DNA from: Phormidium willei BDU 130791
GTDB taxonomy: Bacteria; Cyanobacteriota; Cyanobacteriia; Cyanobacteriales; Geitlerinemataceae
DNA length: 61,418 bases
Direction: 5' to 3'
NCBI GenBank assembly: GCA_001637315.1
Contig: LSZA01000009.1
Location: forward strand, 1 to 61,418
Part shown: piece by piece, positions 43,701 through 52,801 of the stretch
How positions within the stretch are numbered: position 1 is the first letter of the stretch
How the letters are laid out: each line of letters begins with the position of its first letter
Program-made: the position numbers and the translations under genes
The notes under the pieces: generated by a model
What the model saw: only the letters and a program-made list of their open reading frames with translations
What the model was told of the DNA's origin: nothing
Database searches by the model: none

Positions 43701-44429
43701 ATGACATCTACTCAAGGAAAACTTGCACTCATTACCGGAGCCAGTAGTGGTATCGGCAAAGCCACCGCTCTCGCCTTTGCCAAAGCCGGGATTAACCTAG
43801 CCTTACTCAGTCGCTCCCAGGATAAACTCGAACAGGTGGCGATCGCCGCTCGCGAGTGTGGAGTCACCGCCGACATCTTCCCCTGCGACATGGGTGAGGT
43901 TGACCAATTGCGCGATCGCTTTGCCACCTTCGCCGAGAAACTCGGCCGAGTCGATATCCTCGTCAACAATGCCGGAATCGGCTATATCAACTCCCTCACC
44001 GACACCTCCCTCGCCGATTGGGAGCGCGTCTTCCGCCTCAACATGACCAGCGTCTTTGAGTCAACCTGCGGTATTCTGCCCCATATGCGAGCCAAGGGAG
44101 GCGGAATCATCATCAATATTTCGTCCATCGCCGGAAAACAGGCCTTCCCCGACTGGGGCGCCTATTCTGCCAGTAAATTCGCCCTGCGGGGATGGTCCCA
44201 AACCCTAGCCGCCGAAGAAAAAGAGCATGGGATTCAGGTCACCACCATCTGTCCAGGAGCCGTCAATACCGCCATCTGGGAAACCGACACCATGGATAAA
44301 GCCGGATTCGATCGCAGCCAAATGCTCACCCCAGAGGCCGTCGCCCAAACCCTCCTCAACGTCGTACAACTGCCCGATGGCGCTGCGATCGACGAAATTA
44401 CCGTTATGCCCAGTGGGGGGGCCTTCTAG
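43701..44429 (+). CDS. Short-chain dehydrogenase/reductase
   Basis: The start at ATG 43701 (MTSTQGKLALITGASSG) gives 242 aa. It has the NAD(P) motif TGASSGIG, the NNAGIG strand, INISSIAG with the catalytic serine, and the active-site YSASK (Tyr and Lys four apart). It is a classical SDR and likely NADP-dependent; the substrate cannot be inferred. Its end overlaps the convergent glucokinase gene by 4 nt. Confidence 0.93.
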   Translation: MTSTQGKLALITGASSGIGKATALAFAKAGINLALLSRSQDKLEQVAIAARECGVTADIFPCDMGEVDQLRDRFATFAEKLGRVDILVNNAGIGYINSLTDTSLADWERVFRLNMTSVFESTCGILPHMRAKGGGIIINISSIAGKQAFPDWGAYSASKFALRGWSQTLAAEEKEHGIQVTTICPGAVNTAIWETDTMDKAGFDRSQMLTPEAVAQTLLNVVQLPDGAAIDEITVMPSGGAF

Positions 44430-45325
44430 CCCCGTTTAGCCCCCAGAAATTGCCAGGCCAGTTGCGCCGCTCCCACCATCCCGGCGCGATTGCCCAACTC
44501 AGCCAACCGCAGGCTCAGTCCCTCCCGTGAACTCGGCAGAACCCGTCGCCTCAATTCCGCTTCAGTGGCCCCCAAAAACAAAGGGGCAGCGGCCGCAATC
44601 CCACCCCCAAGGACAATCATCTCAGGGGTGAGAACATAAACCAAACTGGCTAAGCCCGCCCCGAGTCGTTGCCCATATTGCTGCCAATAGGCGATCGCCC
44701 CCTCATCCCCAGACTCAGCCTGAGCGGCTAACAGATGCGGCTCTAACCCCGTCTCGCGGCGAATCGCCTGAACCGAAGCATATTGCTCTAAAGACCCCGA
44801 ATTGCCGCTATTACAAGGGGGACCTTGAGGATTGAGAGTAATTAACCCCAACTCCCCAGCGGCCCCAGTCCGGCCCACAAACAGCCGTCCATCGAGAATA
44901 ATCGCCCCACCGACTCCCGTTCCCAAGGTCACGAGAATCAGATGTGCAACCCCTCGCCCCGCCCCCAGCCAAGCCTCGCCTAACCCAGCACAGTTGGCAT
45001 CATTCGCCAAAATTGTGGCCCGTCCCGTCTTGTGTTCGAGAACCTCAGCGACCGGGACATCCTGCCAACCCTGTAAATTGATGGCCACGCGAGCAATACG
45101 TCCCCCAGCATCCGTTGGCCCCGGAGTTCCCAGGCCCAAAGCGAGACTTTGACCTTGGGGGTCGAGATCCCTCACCGCCGCCGCAATCACTTCTAACACC
45201 GCCTCAGGGGTTGCCGGTTGCGGCGTGGCCACCTGCAACTGCTGTAAACAGGTTCCCTCAGGAGTAAACTGTCCCAGTTTAATGGCGGTTCCACCGAGAT
45301 CAATGCCAATGACACTAGGCTGCAT
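44426..45325 (-). CDS. ROK-family glucokinase
   Basis: The 299-aa sugar kinase has the phosphate-1 motif VIGIDLGGTAIKLG, the DANCAGLGEAW segment and GTGVGGAIILDG. The usual ROK zinc motif CxCGxxGC is degenerate here: PPCNSGNSGSLEQ keeps only the first cysteine. The zinc-binding histidine region is therefore probably unable to hold zinc in the normal way. It is probably glucokinase, phosphorylating glucose for glycolysis and glycogen metabolism. Confidence 0.88.
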   Translation of the reverse strand: MQPSVIGIDLGGTAIKLGQFTPEGTCLQQLQVATPQPATPEAVLEVIAAAVRDLDPQGQSLALGLGTPGPTDAGGRIARVAINLQGWQDVPVAEVLEHKTGRATILANDANCAGLGEAWLGAGRGVAHLILVTLGTGVGGAIILDGRLFVGRTGAAGELGLITLNPQGPPCNSGNSGSLEQYASVQAIRRETGLEPHLLAAQAESGDEGAIAYWQQYGQRLGAGLASLVYVLTPEMIVLGGGIAAAAPLFLGATEAELRRRVLPSSREGLSLRLAELGNRAGMVGAAQLAWQFLGAKRG

Positions 45326-45351
45326 AGGAAATCCAGAAGCACGAGAGTGTA

Positions 45352-45657
45352 TTAATCCGCTTCATCTTGGGGCGGTTCCCAGTTGTTGAGGGCTTCCCGA
45401 AAACCGAGAACCACCACCAAGTTCGAGAGCGTTAGGAAAAATTCAGCACTGCCATGCAGCCAGTCAATGTTGGCAAGGCTCTCACCATACTCAACTTGGG
45501 CGTAGATGCCAGCGGGAATCGTCACAATCACGAATAACAGTAACAGGTAAAAGCCAATTAGGGCTAAACGCGGTGTTTCCGGCGATCGCGTCAGGAAGTA
45601 AAGAAAGCCCAAATAGGGAAACAGCGAAACAGCGAACAGCATATCCTTGAGTGTCAT
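45352..45657 (-). CDS. DUF3593 membrane protein
   Basis: The start complementary to 45655-45657 (MTLKDMLFAVSLFPYLGFLYFL) gives 101 aa, matching the family better than the longer frame. It has three hydrophobic segments and the conserved DWLHGSAEFFLTLSNLVVVLGFREA stretch (in pieces here). The family occurs in cyanobacteria and plastids; its function is unknown, and it probably lies in the thylakoid or plasma membrane. Confidence 0.85.
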   Translation of the reverse strand: MTLKDMLFAVSLFPYLGFLYFLTRSPETPRLALIGFYLLLLFVIVTIPAGIYAQVEYGESLANIDWLHGSAEFFLTLSNLVVVLGFREALNNWEPPQDEAD

Positions 45658-46032
45658 AACCGACAAACCCCTAGCGTCTTCTGTATTACGGGCTACAGAC
45701 ATCGAAAGAATGTCCCGCTTACCCCGAAACCTAACATGGATCTCCCCCAACGCGATCGCCCCAGTTCACGAAATCGTCACAACCCCTTGCAAATCGTTCT
45801 TACAGCCATTCTGATTTTGCTTTCTCATAATCAGTCTGGATTTGTGTTAGGTTTTGGGATAGGATCAAAACTGTTAAGTTTCATTGCCGCAACCAGCGAG
45901 GCTCAAGCCGGCTGCTAGCGGAACGCCGAGGTCTCTCTCGGCTGAAAATAACAAAAGGTCTTAGCTGCCGCCCTGTCTAACGGCAGACTGTAACCAAAGA
46001 CCGTAACAGAAGACATTAGAGGAGAAACATCA
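45658..46032. promoter_or_regulatory. Intergenic region with the structured sodB leader
   Basis: This 375-nt divergent gap contains no convincing gene; a 60-codon frame at 45736-45918 has no ribosome binding site and no recognised product. The last 110 nt form a folded leader for sodB: a GCCGAG/CTCGGC hairpin (45925-45942) and a nested element with outer stem GGTCTT/AAGACC (45957-45962, 45997-46002) and inner stem CTGCCG/CGGCAG (45965-45970, 45981-45986). AGAGGAGA is the ribosome binding site. Confidence 0.5.
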
Positions 46033-46626
46033 ATGGCATTCACACTTCCTGAACTACCTTACGCCAAGGACGCACTCGCGCCCCATATTTCAGCGCAAAC
46101 CCTAGAATTCCACCATGGCAAACACCATGCTGGATACGTCAAAAAACTCAACGCCGCCATCGAAGGGAGCGACCTTGAGGGCAAATCCTTAGAAGACATC
46201 ATTAAAGCCACCGCCGGCAATCCCGAAAAATCCGGTGTGTTCAACAACGCCGCTCAAGTTTGGAACCATAGCTTCTACTGGCAATGCATGAAACCCGGTG
46301 GCGGTGGTCAACCCAGCGGTGCTTTAGCCGAAAAAATCAACGCTGGGTTTGGCAGCTTTGACAAACTCGTTGCTGAACTCAAAGCCGCTGGTGGCGGTCA
46401 GTTCGGTAGTGGTTGGGCTTGGTTGGTCCAAGATGGCGACAGCCTCAAAGTCGTGAAAACCCTCAACGCCGAGAACCCCATCACCGAAGGTCTCAAACCC
46501 TTGTTGACCATCGACGTTTGGGAACACGCCTACTATCTCGACTACCAAAACAAACGTCCCGACTACCTCGACACCTTCCTCAGCAGCTTGGTGAACTGGG
46601 ACTTTGTGGCCAGCCAAATGAGCTAG
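46033..46626 (+). CDS. sodB: Iron superoxide dismutase
   Basis: SodB dismutates superoxide in the cytosol. The 197-aa protein starts MAFTLPELPYAKDALAPHIS. Metal ligands are visible: His in TLEFHHGKHHAGYV, His in QVWNHSFYWQCM, and Asp and His in TIDVWEHAYY. The QFGSGWAWLVQDG stretch and GGGG loop mark the Fe type. A strong AGAGGAGA ribosome binding site precedes the ATG. The stop codon lies in a degenerate 14-nt repeat, and a terminator follows. Confidence 0.97.
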   Translation: MAFTLPELPYAKDALAPHISAQTLEFHHGKHHAGYVKKLNAAIEGSDLEGKSLEDIIKATAGNPEKSGVFNNAAQVWNHSFYWQCMKPGGGGQPSGALAEKINAGFGSFDKLVAELKAAGGGQFGSGWAWLVQDGDSLKVVKTLNAENPITEGLKPLLTIDVWEHAYYLDYQNKRPDYLDTFLSSLVNWDFVASQMS

Positions 46627-46675
46627 GTTGAATGAGCTAGGTCCACTGAATCTAGGTCAAATGCGCTAGATTGAG
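46617..46675 (+). repeat. Degenerate 14-nt tandem repeat across the sodB stop codon
   Basis: Four related units start near 46617 and recur at 14-16 nt: ATGAGCTAGGT, ATGAGCTAGGT, ATCTAGGT and ATGCGCTAGAT. The first copy includes the sodB stop codon. This resembles the repeat at the end of the KaiB-domain gene. Confidence 0.65.
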
Positions 46676-46724
46676 GACAGATCAGTGCCAAGATAATTCG
46701 TTTCGTTTCAATCCCGAAACATCT

Positions 46725-46753
46725 CAGCCACGCCTCCCGTGGCTGTTTTTTTT
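46725..46753 (+). terminator. Rho-independent terminator after sodB
   Basis: A perfect 8-bp stem, CAGCCACG (46725-46732) with CGTGGCTG (46738-46745), is followed by eight T residues (46746-46753). This is the clearest intrinsic terminator in the window. Confidence 0.9.
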
Positions 46754-46798
46754 GCCCCATGCCGTTAAGCTGAAGTTAAACTCACCGAGATAGCATTG

Positions 46799-47017
46799 AT
46801 GGATAGTCACGACCTGGCACAATATATTGAGGCGATCGACGGGATACAAAAGCCCTGGCTGTTGGCCCAACTGCGTCTCAAAAAGCTGCAAGAACGCCGT
46901 TCTAGCTTGTCTCAGTCCGATTACATCGCTCAAGTGTCACAGATCCAAGCTGAGTTAGCCCAACTTGGCGATTGGTGGGTGGGTCGAGAAGATGAGGTGT
47001 TTCGACAAGGCCGTTAA
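46799..47017 (+). CDS. Small conserved-looking hypothetical protein
   Basis: The 72-aa protein starts at ATG 46799 (MDSHDLAQYIEAIDGIQKPWLLAQLRLKKLQERRSS, in part). It is charged and helical, with a conserved-looking C-terminal GDWWVGREDEVF. No domain is recognised. It lies between the sodB terminator and ppk1 on the same strand and is a plausible real gene by composition. Confidence 0.6.
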   Translation: MDSHDLAQYIEAIDGIQKPWLLAQLRLKKLQERRSSLSQSDYIAQVSQIQAELAQLGDWWVGREDEVFRQGR

Positions 47018-47102
47018 CCCTGCTGTTAACCCTCTTCACAGAGTTCTAGTCGCTCATCCTCCCCTGGCCCAATCCTCGTAGTCTCTCCCTCAAACTCTCT
47101 CT

Positions 47103-49295
47103 ATGGCTAAGACCAAGAAACCCGCATCCGAGTCCCCGAGCAAAGCCCTCAAAGCCACCCCGGTTGACAGCGATCGCCTCGACGACCCCAAAAACTACTT
47201 TAACCGCGAGTTAAGCTGGCTCGAATTTAACTATCGGGTTCTCTACGAAGCCCTCGACGATCGCACCCCCCTCCTCGAACGCCTCAAATTCATGGCGATT
47301 GTCAGTACCAACCTCGACGAATTCTTTATGGTTCGCGTGGCTGGACTCAAACAACAGGTCAAAGCCGAAGTTCGTAAACTCACCCCCGACGGTCGCAGTC
47401 CCCAACAGCAACTCAACGACATTAGCGATCGCCTCCATCCCATCTTCGCCGAACAACACCAGCATTTCCAAACCATCCTCCGGCCCCAACTGGCGGACCA
47501 TGGAATTTACCTCCTCGACTACATCGACCTCAACCAAGAACAACGCACCTACCTACAAACCTACTTCGAGGACAAAATTTTCCCCGTCCTCACCCCCCTG
47601 GCCGTCGACCCGGGCCATCCCTTCCCCTTCATCTCCAACCTCAGCCTCAACTTAGCTGTCGTGGTCAAAGATCCCGAAATTGACCAAGAACATTTCGCCC
47701 GCGTCAAAGTTCCCAAAGTCCTCCCCCGCTTCATCGAACTCCCCGGGCCGGATAATCCTGACAGCAACCACCAGGGTCTCCACTGGGTCGGTGTTCCTCT
47801 CGAACAAGTCATCGCCCATAACCTCGAAGCCCTCTTTCCGGGGATGAATATCCAGGAATATCACCCCTTCCGCATCACCCGCAACGCCGATATCGCCGTC
47901 GAAGAAGACGAAGCCGATGACCTGCTGCTGGCGATCGAACAAGAACTGCGAAAACGACGTTGGGGCGGGTCCGTCGTGCGTATGGAAGTTCCCTCAACCC
48001 TCTCTCCCGAAGTGCGGGATATGTTAATGCGAGAACTCTCCCTCGCCCCCGAAGACGTCTATGAAGTCGAAGGACTCCTCGGCTTAGGCGATCTCATGTC
48101 CTTTATGGGACTTCCCCTACCAGACCTGAAAGATACTCCCTGGACACCCGTCATTCCGGCTCGCTTCCGCCAGTTTAGCGACGTTGATTTTAACCTCAAT
48201 CATGCCAGTGGCGATGGAGATCATGACCTCTTTACAGAAATTCGCGAACGGGGTGATGTCTTGTTTCATCACCCCTATCACTCCTTTACCGCCACGGTGC
48301 AACACTTTATCACCACCGCCGCCCATGACCCCGATGTGTTGGCGATCAAAATGACTCTCTATCGGACATCAGGAGATTCACCGATTATTCACTCTCTCAT
48401 TGATGCCGCCGAAAATGGCAAACAAGTTGCCGTTTTAGTTGAACTCAAAGCCCGATTTGATGAAGAAAATAACATCCTTTGGGCGAGGAAATTAGAGCAA
48501 GCCGGCGTTCACGTCGTCTATGGATTAGTGGGGTTAAAAACCCACACCAAAATCTCCATGGTCGTGCGTCAAGAAAAACAACATATTCGTCGTTACGTCC
48601 ATATTGGAACCGGAAACTATAACCCCAAAACCGCAAAACTCTACACCGATTTAGGGATTATCACCTGTAACGATGAAATTGGGGCCGACTTGACCGATTT
48701 ATTTAATCATCTCACCGGTTACTCCCGGCAACGTTCCTATCGCAAACTGCTCGTGGCCCCGGTAAATATGCGCGAACGGATGGAACAGCTCATTCGTCAG
48801 GAGATCGATCACGCCAAAAATGGCGGTAGTGGACGGATTGTCGCCAAAATGAACGCCCTCGTCGATCCCAAACTCATCGCCTCACTCTATGAAGCCTCCC
48901 AGGTGGGAGTCGAGATTGACCTAATTGTCCGAGGCATTTGTTGTCTACGTCCAGGGATTAAAGGCTTAAGCGAGAATATCCGCGTCATTAGTATCATTGG
49001 GCGCTTTTTAGAACATTCGCGCATCTTTTACTTCTATAATGAGGGGCAAGAACAGGTATTTATTGGCAGTGCGGACTGGATGCCTCGTAATCTCAACCGC
49101 CGGGTTGAGGCGGTGGTTCCGGTTCAAGATCCCGCCATCGCTAAAGATTTACAAGAAATCTTGGGGATTATGCTCTCAGATAACCGCCAAGCTTGGGAGT
49201 TGCAGACGGATGGCTCCTATGTCCAACGCCGTCCGAGCGATGATGGGATTGCACAAGGCTCTCACGAGATCTTGATGCAGATGGCCATGCAATAA
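47103..49295 (+). CDS. ppk1: Polyphosphate kinase 1
   Basis: PPK1 makes polyphosphate from ATP. The 730-aa protein has the N-terminal YFNRELSWLEFNYRVLYEA and the catalytic region with MTLYRTSGDSPI and the phospho-histidine loop YVHIGTGNYNPKTA (His is the intermediate). The C-terminal IIGRFLEHSRIFYF and FIGSADWMPRNLNRRVE are standard. The N-terminal 25 residues form a Lys/Ser-rich extension. It is followed by the glycogen debranching gene with an 83-nt gap. Confidence 0.96.
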   Translation: MAKTKKPASESPSKALKATPVDSDRLDDPKNYFNRELSWLEFNYRVLYEALDDRTPLLERLKFMAIVSTNLDEFFMVRVAGLKQQVKAEVRKLTPDGRSPQQQLNDISDRLHPIFAEQHQHFQTILRPQLADHGIYLLDYIDLNQEQRTYLQTYFEDKIFPVLTPLAVDPGHPFPFISNLSLNLAVVVKDPEIDQEHFARVKVPKVLPRFIELPGPDNPDSNHQGLHWVGVPLEQVIAHNLEALFPGMNIQEYHPFRITRNADIAVEEDEADDLLLAIEQELRKRRWGGSVVRMEVPSTLSPEVRDMLMRELSLAPEDVYEVEGLLGLGDLMSFMGLPLPDLKDTPWTPVIPARFRQFSDVDFNLNHASGDGDHDLFTEIRERGDVLFHHPYHSFTATVQHFITTAAHDPDVLAIKMTLYRTSGDSPIIHSLIDAAENGKQVAVLVELKARFDEENNILWARKLEQAGVHVVYGLVGLKTHTKISMVVRQEKQHIRRYVHIGTGNYNPKTAKLYTDLGIITCNDEIGADLTDLFNHLTGYSRQRSYRKLLVAPVNMRERMEQLIRQEIDHAKNGGSGRIVAKMNALVDPKLIASLYEASQVGVEIDLIVRGICCLRPGIKGLSENIRVISIIGRFLEHSRIFYFYNEGQEQVFIGSADWMPRNLNRRVEAVVPVQDPAIAKDLQEILGIMLSDNRQAWELQTDGSYVQRRPSDDGIAQGSHEILMQMAMQ

Positions 49296-49378
49296 CACTG
49301 ACAGATAACATCCCATGGGGAATACTGGAGAGGCAGGAGGCGGATGGGGTACGGAGACGCAGATTGCGACGGCTTGAG

Positions 49379-51403
49379 ATGACAATTCAGTTCGGACGGG
49401 AGATTTGTGGTGACCTAGAGCAAGCACAACGGCGGGAATGGTTGGTCACGAATGGTATCGGTGGCTATGGCTGCGGAACCGTGGCGGGGTTGCTGACACG
49501 TCAGTATCACGGTCTTTTAATCGCGGCCCTCGAACCCCCCTGTCGCCGTCGCTTGCGGGTGGTTAAACTCGATGAAACGGTGCAGTTGGGGGGAAAGTCC
49601 TATCCTCTGTATACCAATCGCTGGGCGGATGGGACGGTGGCGCCGCGAGGCTATTATTATCTTGAGCAGTTTCGCCTCGAAGGGCGTACCCCGATTTGGC
49701 GCTATGCCTGTGCTGAGGCGCGGCTGGAAAAGTCCATTTGGATGGAGTGGGGGCGTAATATAACCTATATCCGCTATCATCTGCGTCAGGGTGGGCGATC
49801 GCTGAATCTCTCGATTAAGGCCCTCGTCAACGATCGCAGTCATCATGGCGGGATTACTGGGGAAAATTGGGAGATTTCTCCCTGTCCTCAGGGGGTGAAA
49901 CTCTCCTGCGAGGGGGGAAGTCCCTGTTATATTTTGAGCGATCGCGGCCAGGTCAGTGAAAGCTACAACTGGTATGCTGGCTTCGACTTGGCCCTAGAAC
50001 GCGATCGTCATACCGGCGACTGTGAAGATCATCTCCACGGTGCCAGCCTTAAAGCCAACTTAGACCCCGGAGACTCCCTCACCGTCGTCGTCAGTACCGA
50101 TCCCATCTCTGAGTTAGATGCTGCCGCCGCCTGGGACCGCTATCAGGCCCGAGAGCAGCAGTTACTCCGTACCTGGAGACACCACGACTCCTCCTCCCCA
50201 GCGCCATCCTCCCCAGGGTCAGACGAAACCACTCCCCCTTGGCTTCAACAGTTAGTCTTAGCCGCTGATAGCTTTTTGGTGACTCGCCAACCGTTATACA
50301 TCAACCCCAACGGTTGGGAAACCACCGTGTTAACCGGATATCCCTGGTTTGGGGATTGGGGTCGCTATACCATGATGAGTCTACCCGGATTGACCTTAGC
50401 CACCGGTCGTCCTGAATTGATGCGATCGGTCTTAACCACCTCCGCTCGCTATTTTAAAAATGGTGTTCTCCCGAATGTCTTCCCTGATGACGGTGGGCCA
50501 CCGGCTTATAACACCGTCGATGCTAGTCTTTGGTATATCGAGGCTGTACGTCTGTATTTTAAGAGTAGCGGCGATTTATCCTTTCTCGAACAAATCTATC
50601 CCACCCTGGTGAAGGTGATTGAAGCCTACTGTTATGGCCTCACCCCCGGAATTGAACTCGATCGCCAAGATGGGTTATTAGAATCAGCGGCCCAACTCAC
50701 CTGGATGGATGCCAAAGTCGGTGACGAGGTGATTACCCCTCGCCAGGGTAAAGCGATTGAAGTCAATGCACTCTGGTATAACGCCGTTGTTGCCATGACT
50801 CACTTTGCTGAAGCCCTCGGACACCGCTCTAAGGCTTATCACGCCCTAGGACGGCAAATTCAAGCCGGATTTCAACGGTTTTGGAATTCCAATTTAGGCT
50901 ATTGTTACGATGTTCTCGATGGGCCTGAAGGGGATGAGAGCCAATTACGCCCCAACCAACTCTTGGCGGTGTATCTTCCGGGGCCGTTGTTCTCTCTGGA
51001 GCGTCAAGGCGCCATTTTGGAGGTCTGTCGTCGTTCTCTGTTAACCTCCTATGGTCTGCGATCGCTCAGTCCCGATGATTTGCAATATGTTGGAGTCTAT
51101 GGGGGAGATTTAAGTCAGCGCGATCGCGTCTACCATCAAGGAACCGCTTGGGCCTGGTGGTTGGGACTTTATAGTGTCGCCCATTACCGGGTCTATCACA
51201 ACCGTTGCGAAGCTCTCAGTTTCCTCACCCCCTTAGCGGACCATCTCCAGACGGCGGGGTTAGGACAAATCAGTGAAATCTTCGATGGGGATGAACCCAT
51301 GTTGCCCCGAGGCTGTATCGCTCACGGGGCAGCCGTTGCCTCGACATTATGGGCCTGGCGAGCCATTACCCAGTCGAGTTCAACCTCGCTAGCTGACCGT
51401 TGA
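49379..51403 (+). CDS. Glycogen debranching enzyme (archaeal-type amylo-alpha-1,6-glucosidase)
   Basis: The start at ATG 49379 (MTIQFGREICGDLEQAQRREW) gives 674 aa. The N-terminal domain has RREWLVTNGIGGYGCGTVAG; the C-terminal alpha/alpha-barrel has GYPWFGDWGRYTMMSLPG, with the acidic DGGPPAYNTVDASLW and GLRSLSPDD later. This is the single-function debranching enzyme lacking a transferase domain. Its 3' end overlaps psb34 by 15 nt on the opposite strand. Confidence 0.92.
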   Translation: MTIQFGREICGDLEQAQRREWLVTNGIGGYGCGTVAGLLTRQYHGLLIAALEPPCRRRLRVVKLDETVQLGGKSYPLYTNRWADGTVAPRGYYYLEQFRLEGRTPIWRYACAEARLEKSIWMEWGRNITYIRYHLRQGGRSLNLSIKALVNDRSHHGGITGENWEISPCPQGVKLSCEGGSPCYILSDRGQVSESYNWYAGFDLALERDRHTGDCEDHLHGASLKANLDPGDSLTVVVSTDPISELDAAAAWDRYQAREQQLLRTWRHHDSSSPAPSSPGSDETTPPWLQQLVLAADSFLVTRQPLYINPNGWETTVLTGYPWFGDWGRYTMMSLPGLTLATGRPELMRSVLTTSARYFKNGVLPNVFPDDGGPPAYNTVDASLWYIEAVRLYFKSSGDLSFLEQIYPTLVKVIEAYCYGLTPGIELDRQDGLLESAAQLTWMDAKVGDEVITPRQGKAIEVNALWYNAVVAMTHFAEALGHRSKAYHALGRQIQAGFQRFWNSNLGYCYDVLDGPEGDESQLRPNQLLAVYLPGPLFSLERQGAILEVCRRSLLTSYGLRSLSPDDLQYVGVYGGDLSQRDRVYHQGTAWAWWLGLYSVAHYRVYHNRCEALSFLTPLADHLQTAGLGQISEIFDGDEPMLPRGCIAHGAAVASTLWAWRAITQSSSTSLADR

Positions 51404-51568
51404 GACAGCATAGGCAACTGCAATAATGCCGGCAACGAACAAGGCCGCTAGGGCACCGAGAACTGCATAATTGCGCTTTTCTTCCTGGGTGGGGGGTTTG
51501 GCTTCGTACATTTTGGGTTCGATGGCGTAGTTATTGAGCCGGCCACCCTCTTCATCAACGTAAGGCAT
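51389..51568 (-). CDS. psb34: Photosystem II assembly protein Psb34 (ssl1498 family)
   Basis: The 59-aa protein starts at the ATG complementary to 51566-51568 and reads MPYVDEEGGRLNNYAIEPKM, then YEAKPPTQEEKRNYAVLG and one hydrophobic helix (about residues 37-55). The N-terminal EEGGRLNNYAIEPKMY motif is diagnostic of the cyanobacterial Psb34 family, which binds the PSII assembly intermediate at CP47 and is related to high-light-inducible proteins. Its 3' end runs 15 nt into the debranching enzyme gene. Confidence 0.88.
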   Translation of the reverse strand: MPYVDEEGGRLNNYAIEPKMYEAKPPTQEEKRNYAVLGALAALFVAGIIAVAYAVSTVS

Positions 51569-51632
51569 AAAGAAATGATCCTAATGTTCGTCTTCTTAAC
51601 AAATACCACTATAGCGCTATCAAGGCCAACAG

Positions 51633-52724
51633 TCAGGGAAGCATCGGCAAAGAGAAGTAGAAGGTACTGCCTTGGCCGAGTTGGCTTTCGACGCGAATGG
51701 TTCCTCCATGGAGTTCCACCAATCGCCGCGTAATGGCTAAACCAATCCCTGTTCCCCCTGAATGTCGCGATCGCGATCGCTCGGCCCGCCAGAAGCGATC
51801 AAATACATAGGGCAAATCCTCCGTCGCAATGCCAATTCCCGTATCACTGACCGCCGTCCAGATATAGGGTTCTTCGCACCAAGATTTCACGGAGATTGTA
51901 CCATAATCTGAATAGCGCACAGCATTTCCCAACAGATTCATTAACACCTGTTCAATGCGATCGTAATCGGCAAATACATTCGGCAAATCATCAGGACAAT
52001 CCAAGGATAAAGTCAGTTCATCAATGAGTTGTTCTGAGAGACGATCAATCAAATTTTCTAACAAACGACATAAACATAATGGTCTAGGGTTAATCGTTAA
52101 ATAGCCCGCTTCGGCTTTCGAGAGTTCCTGTAAATCGTTCACCAATCGTTCCAGACGACGGGTTTCTCGTGCCAACTTATCATAGGTTTCAGGTGTCGGA
52201 TCGAGCTGTCCATCAGCCAATTCTTCTAAGTAGCCTCGCATCACGGTCAGGGGAGTTCGTAATTCATGAGTCATGTCGCTAATAAGTTCACGGCGCCGAT
52301 TTTCAATCTCACGAATACTATCCGCCATGCGATTAAAACTAAGACTTAATTGATAAAATTCAGGAATTTCACTCATCGGCATTCGTTCATCAAAATCCCC
52401 AGCGGCAAAGCGTTGTGTAATCTGCCGCATCCGTCGCAATGGCAGGGTAATTCGCCGCGATAGCCAGTAACTTAACAGCCCAGCCGCAGATGCTCCACTA
52501 ATGACAGACCAAAAGGTGCTACGGTTCCAGGTGATTTCAAAACCTTTGACAATATAGGTTTTAACGGAGCGAACGCTAAAAAACTCCGTACTTTCCATTT
52601 GTTCAAGTTGAACGATAAATTGTCGAGGAGAATAGATTTTGCTAATTAGAATAAAACTAGCTAATCCAACTAGCATAACCAGCAAATGAGATAAAAATAA
52701 TCGTATTTTAACGTCAACTTTCAT
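51633..52724 (-). CDS. Membrane sensor histidine kinase with HAMP domain
   Basis: The start complementary to 52722-52724 (MKVDVKIRLFLSHLLVML) gives 363 aa. It has TM1 (about 8-30), a short periplasmic loop of about 40 residues, TM2 (72-91), HAMP (92-145), HisKA H-box SDMTHELRTPLT with H153, N-box LMNLLGNAVRYSD, SDTGIGI and GGTGIGLAITRR. The loop is too short for a large ligand domain. No response regulator gene is adjacent. Confidence 0.93.
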   Translation of the reverse strand: MKVDVKIRLFLSHLLVMLVGLASFILISKIYSPRQFIVQLEQMESTEFFSVRSVKTYIVKGFEITWNRSTFWSVISGASAAGLLSYWLSRRITLPLRRMRQITQRFAAGDFDERMPMSEIPEFYQLSLSFNRMADSIREIENRRRELISDMTHELRTPLTVMRGYLEELADGQLDPTPETYDKLARETRRLERLVNDLQELSKAEAGYLTINPRPLCLCRLLENLIDRLSEQLIDELTLSLDCPDDLPNVFADYDRIEQVLMNLLGNAVRYSDYGTISVKSWCEEPYIWTAVSDTGIGIATEDLPYVFDRFWRAERSRSRHSGGTGIGLAITRRLVELHGGTIRVESQLGQGSTFYFSLPMLP

Positions 52725-52801
52725 GATTATTGCTACTAACAATAAATTCAATCGGTCTCAACAATATAGCTACCAAAAATGCCATTATATTATTTATCCC
52801 A

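Noticed and set aside
45736..45918. 60-codon frame upstream of sodB with one hydrophobic stretch
   Set aside because: No ribosome binding site and no family resemblance; it overlaps the probable promoter region of the DUF3593 gene. It could be real but cannot be supported.
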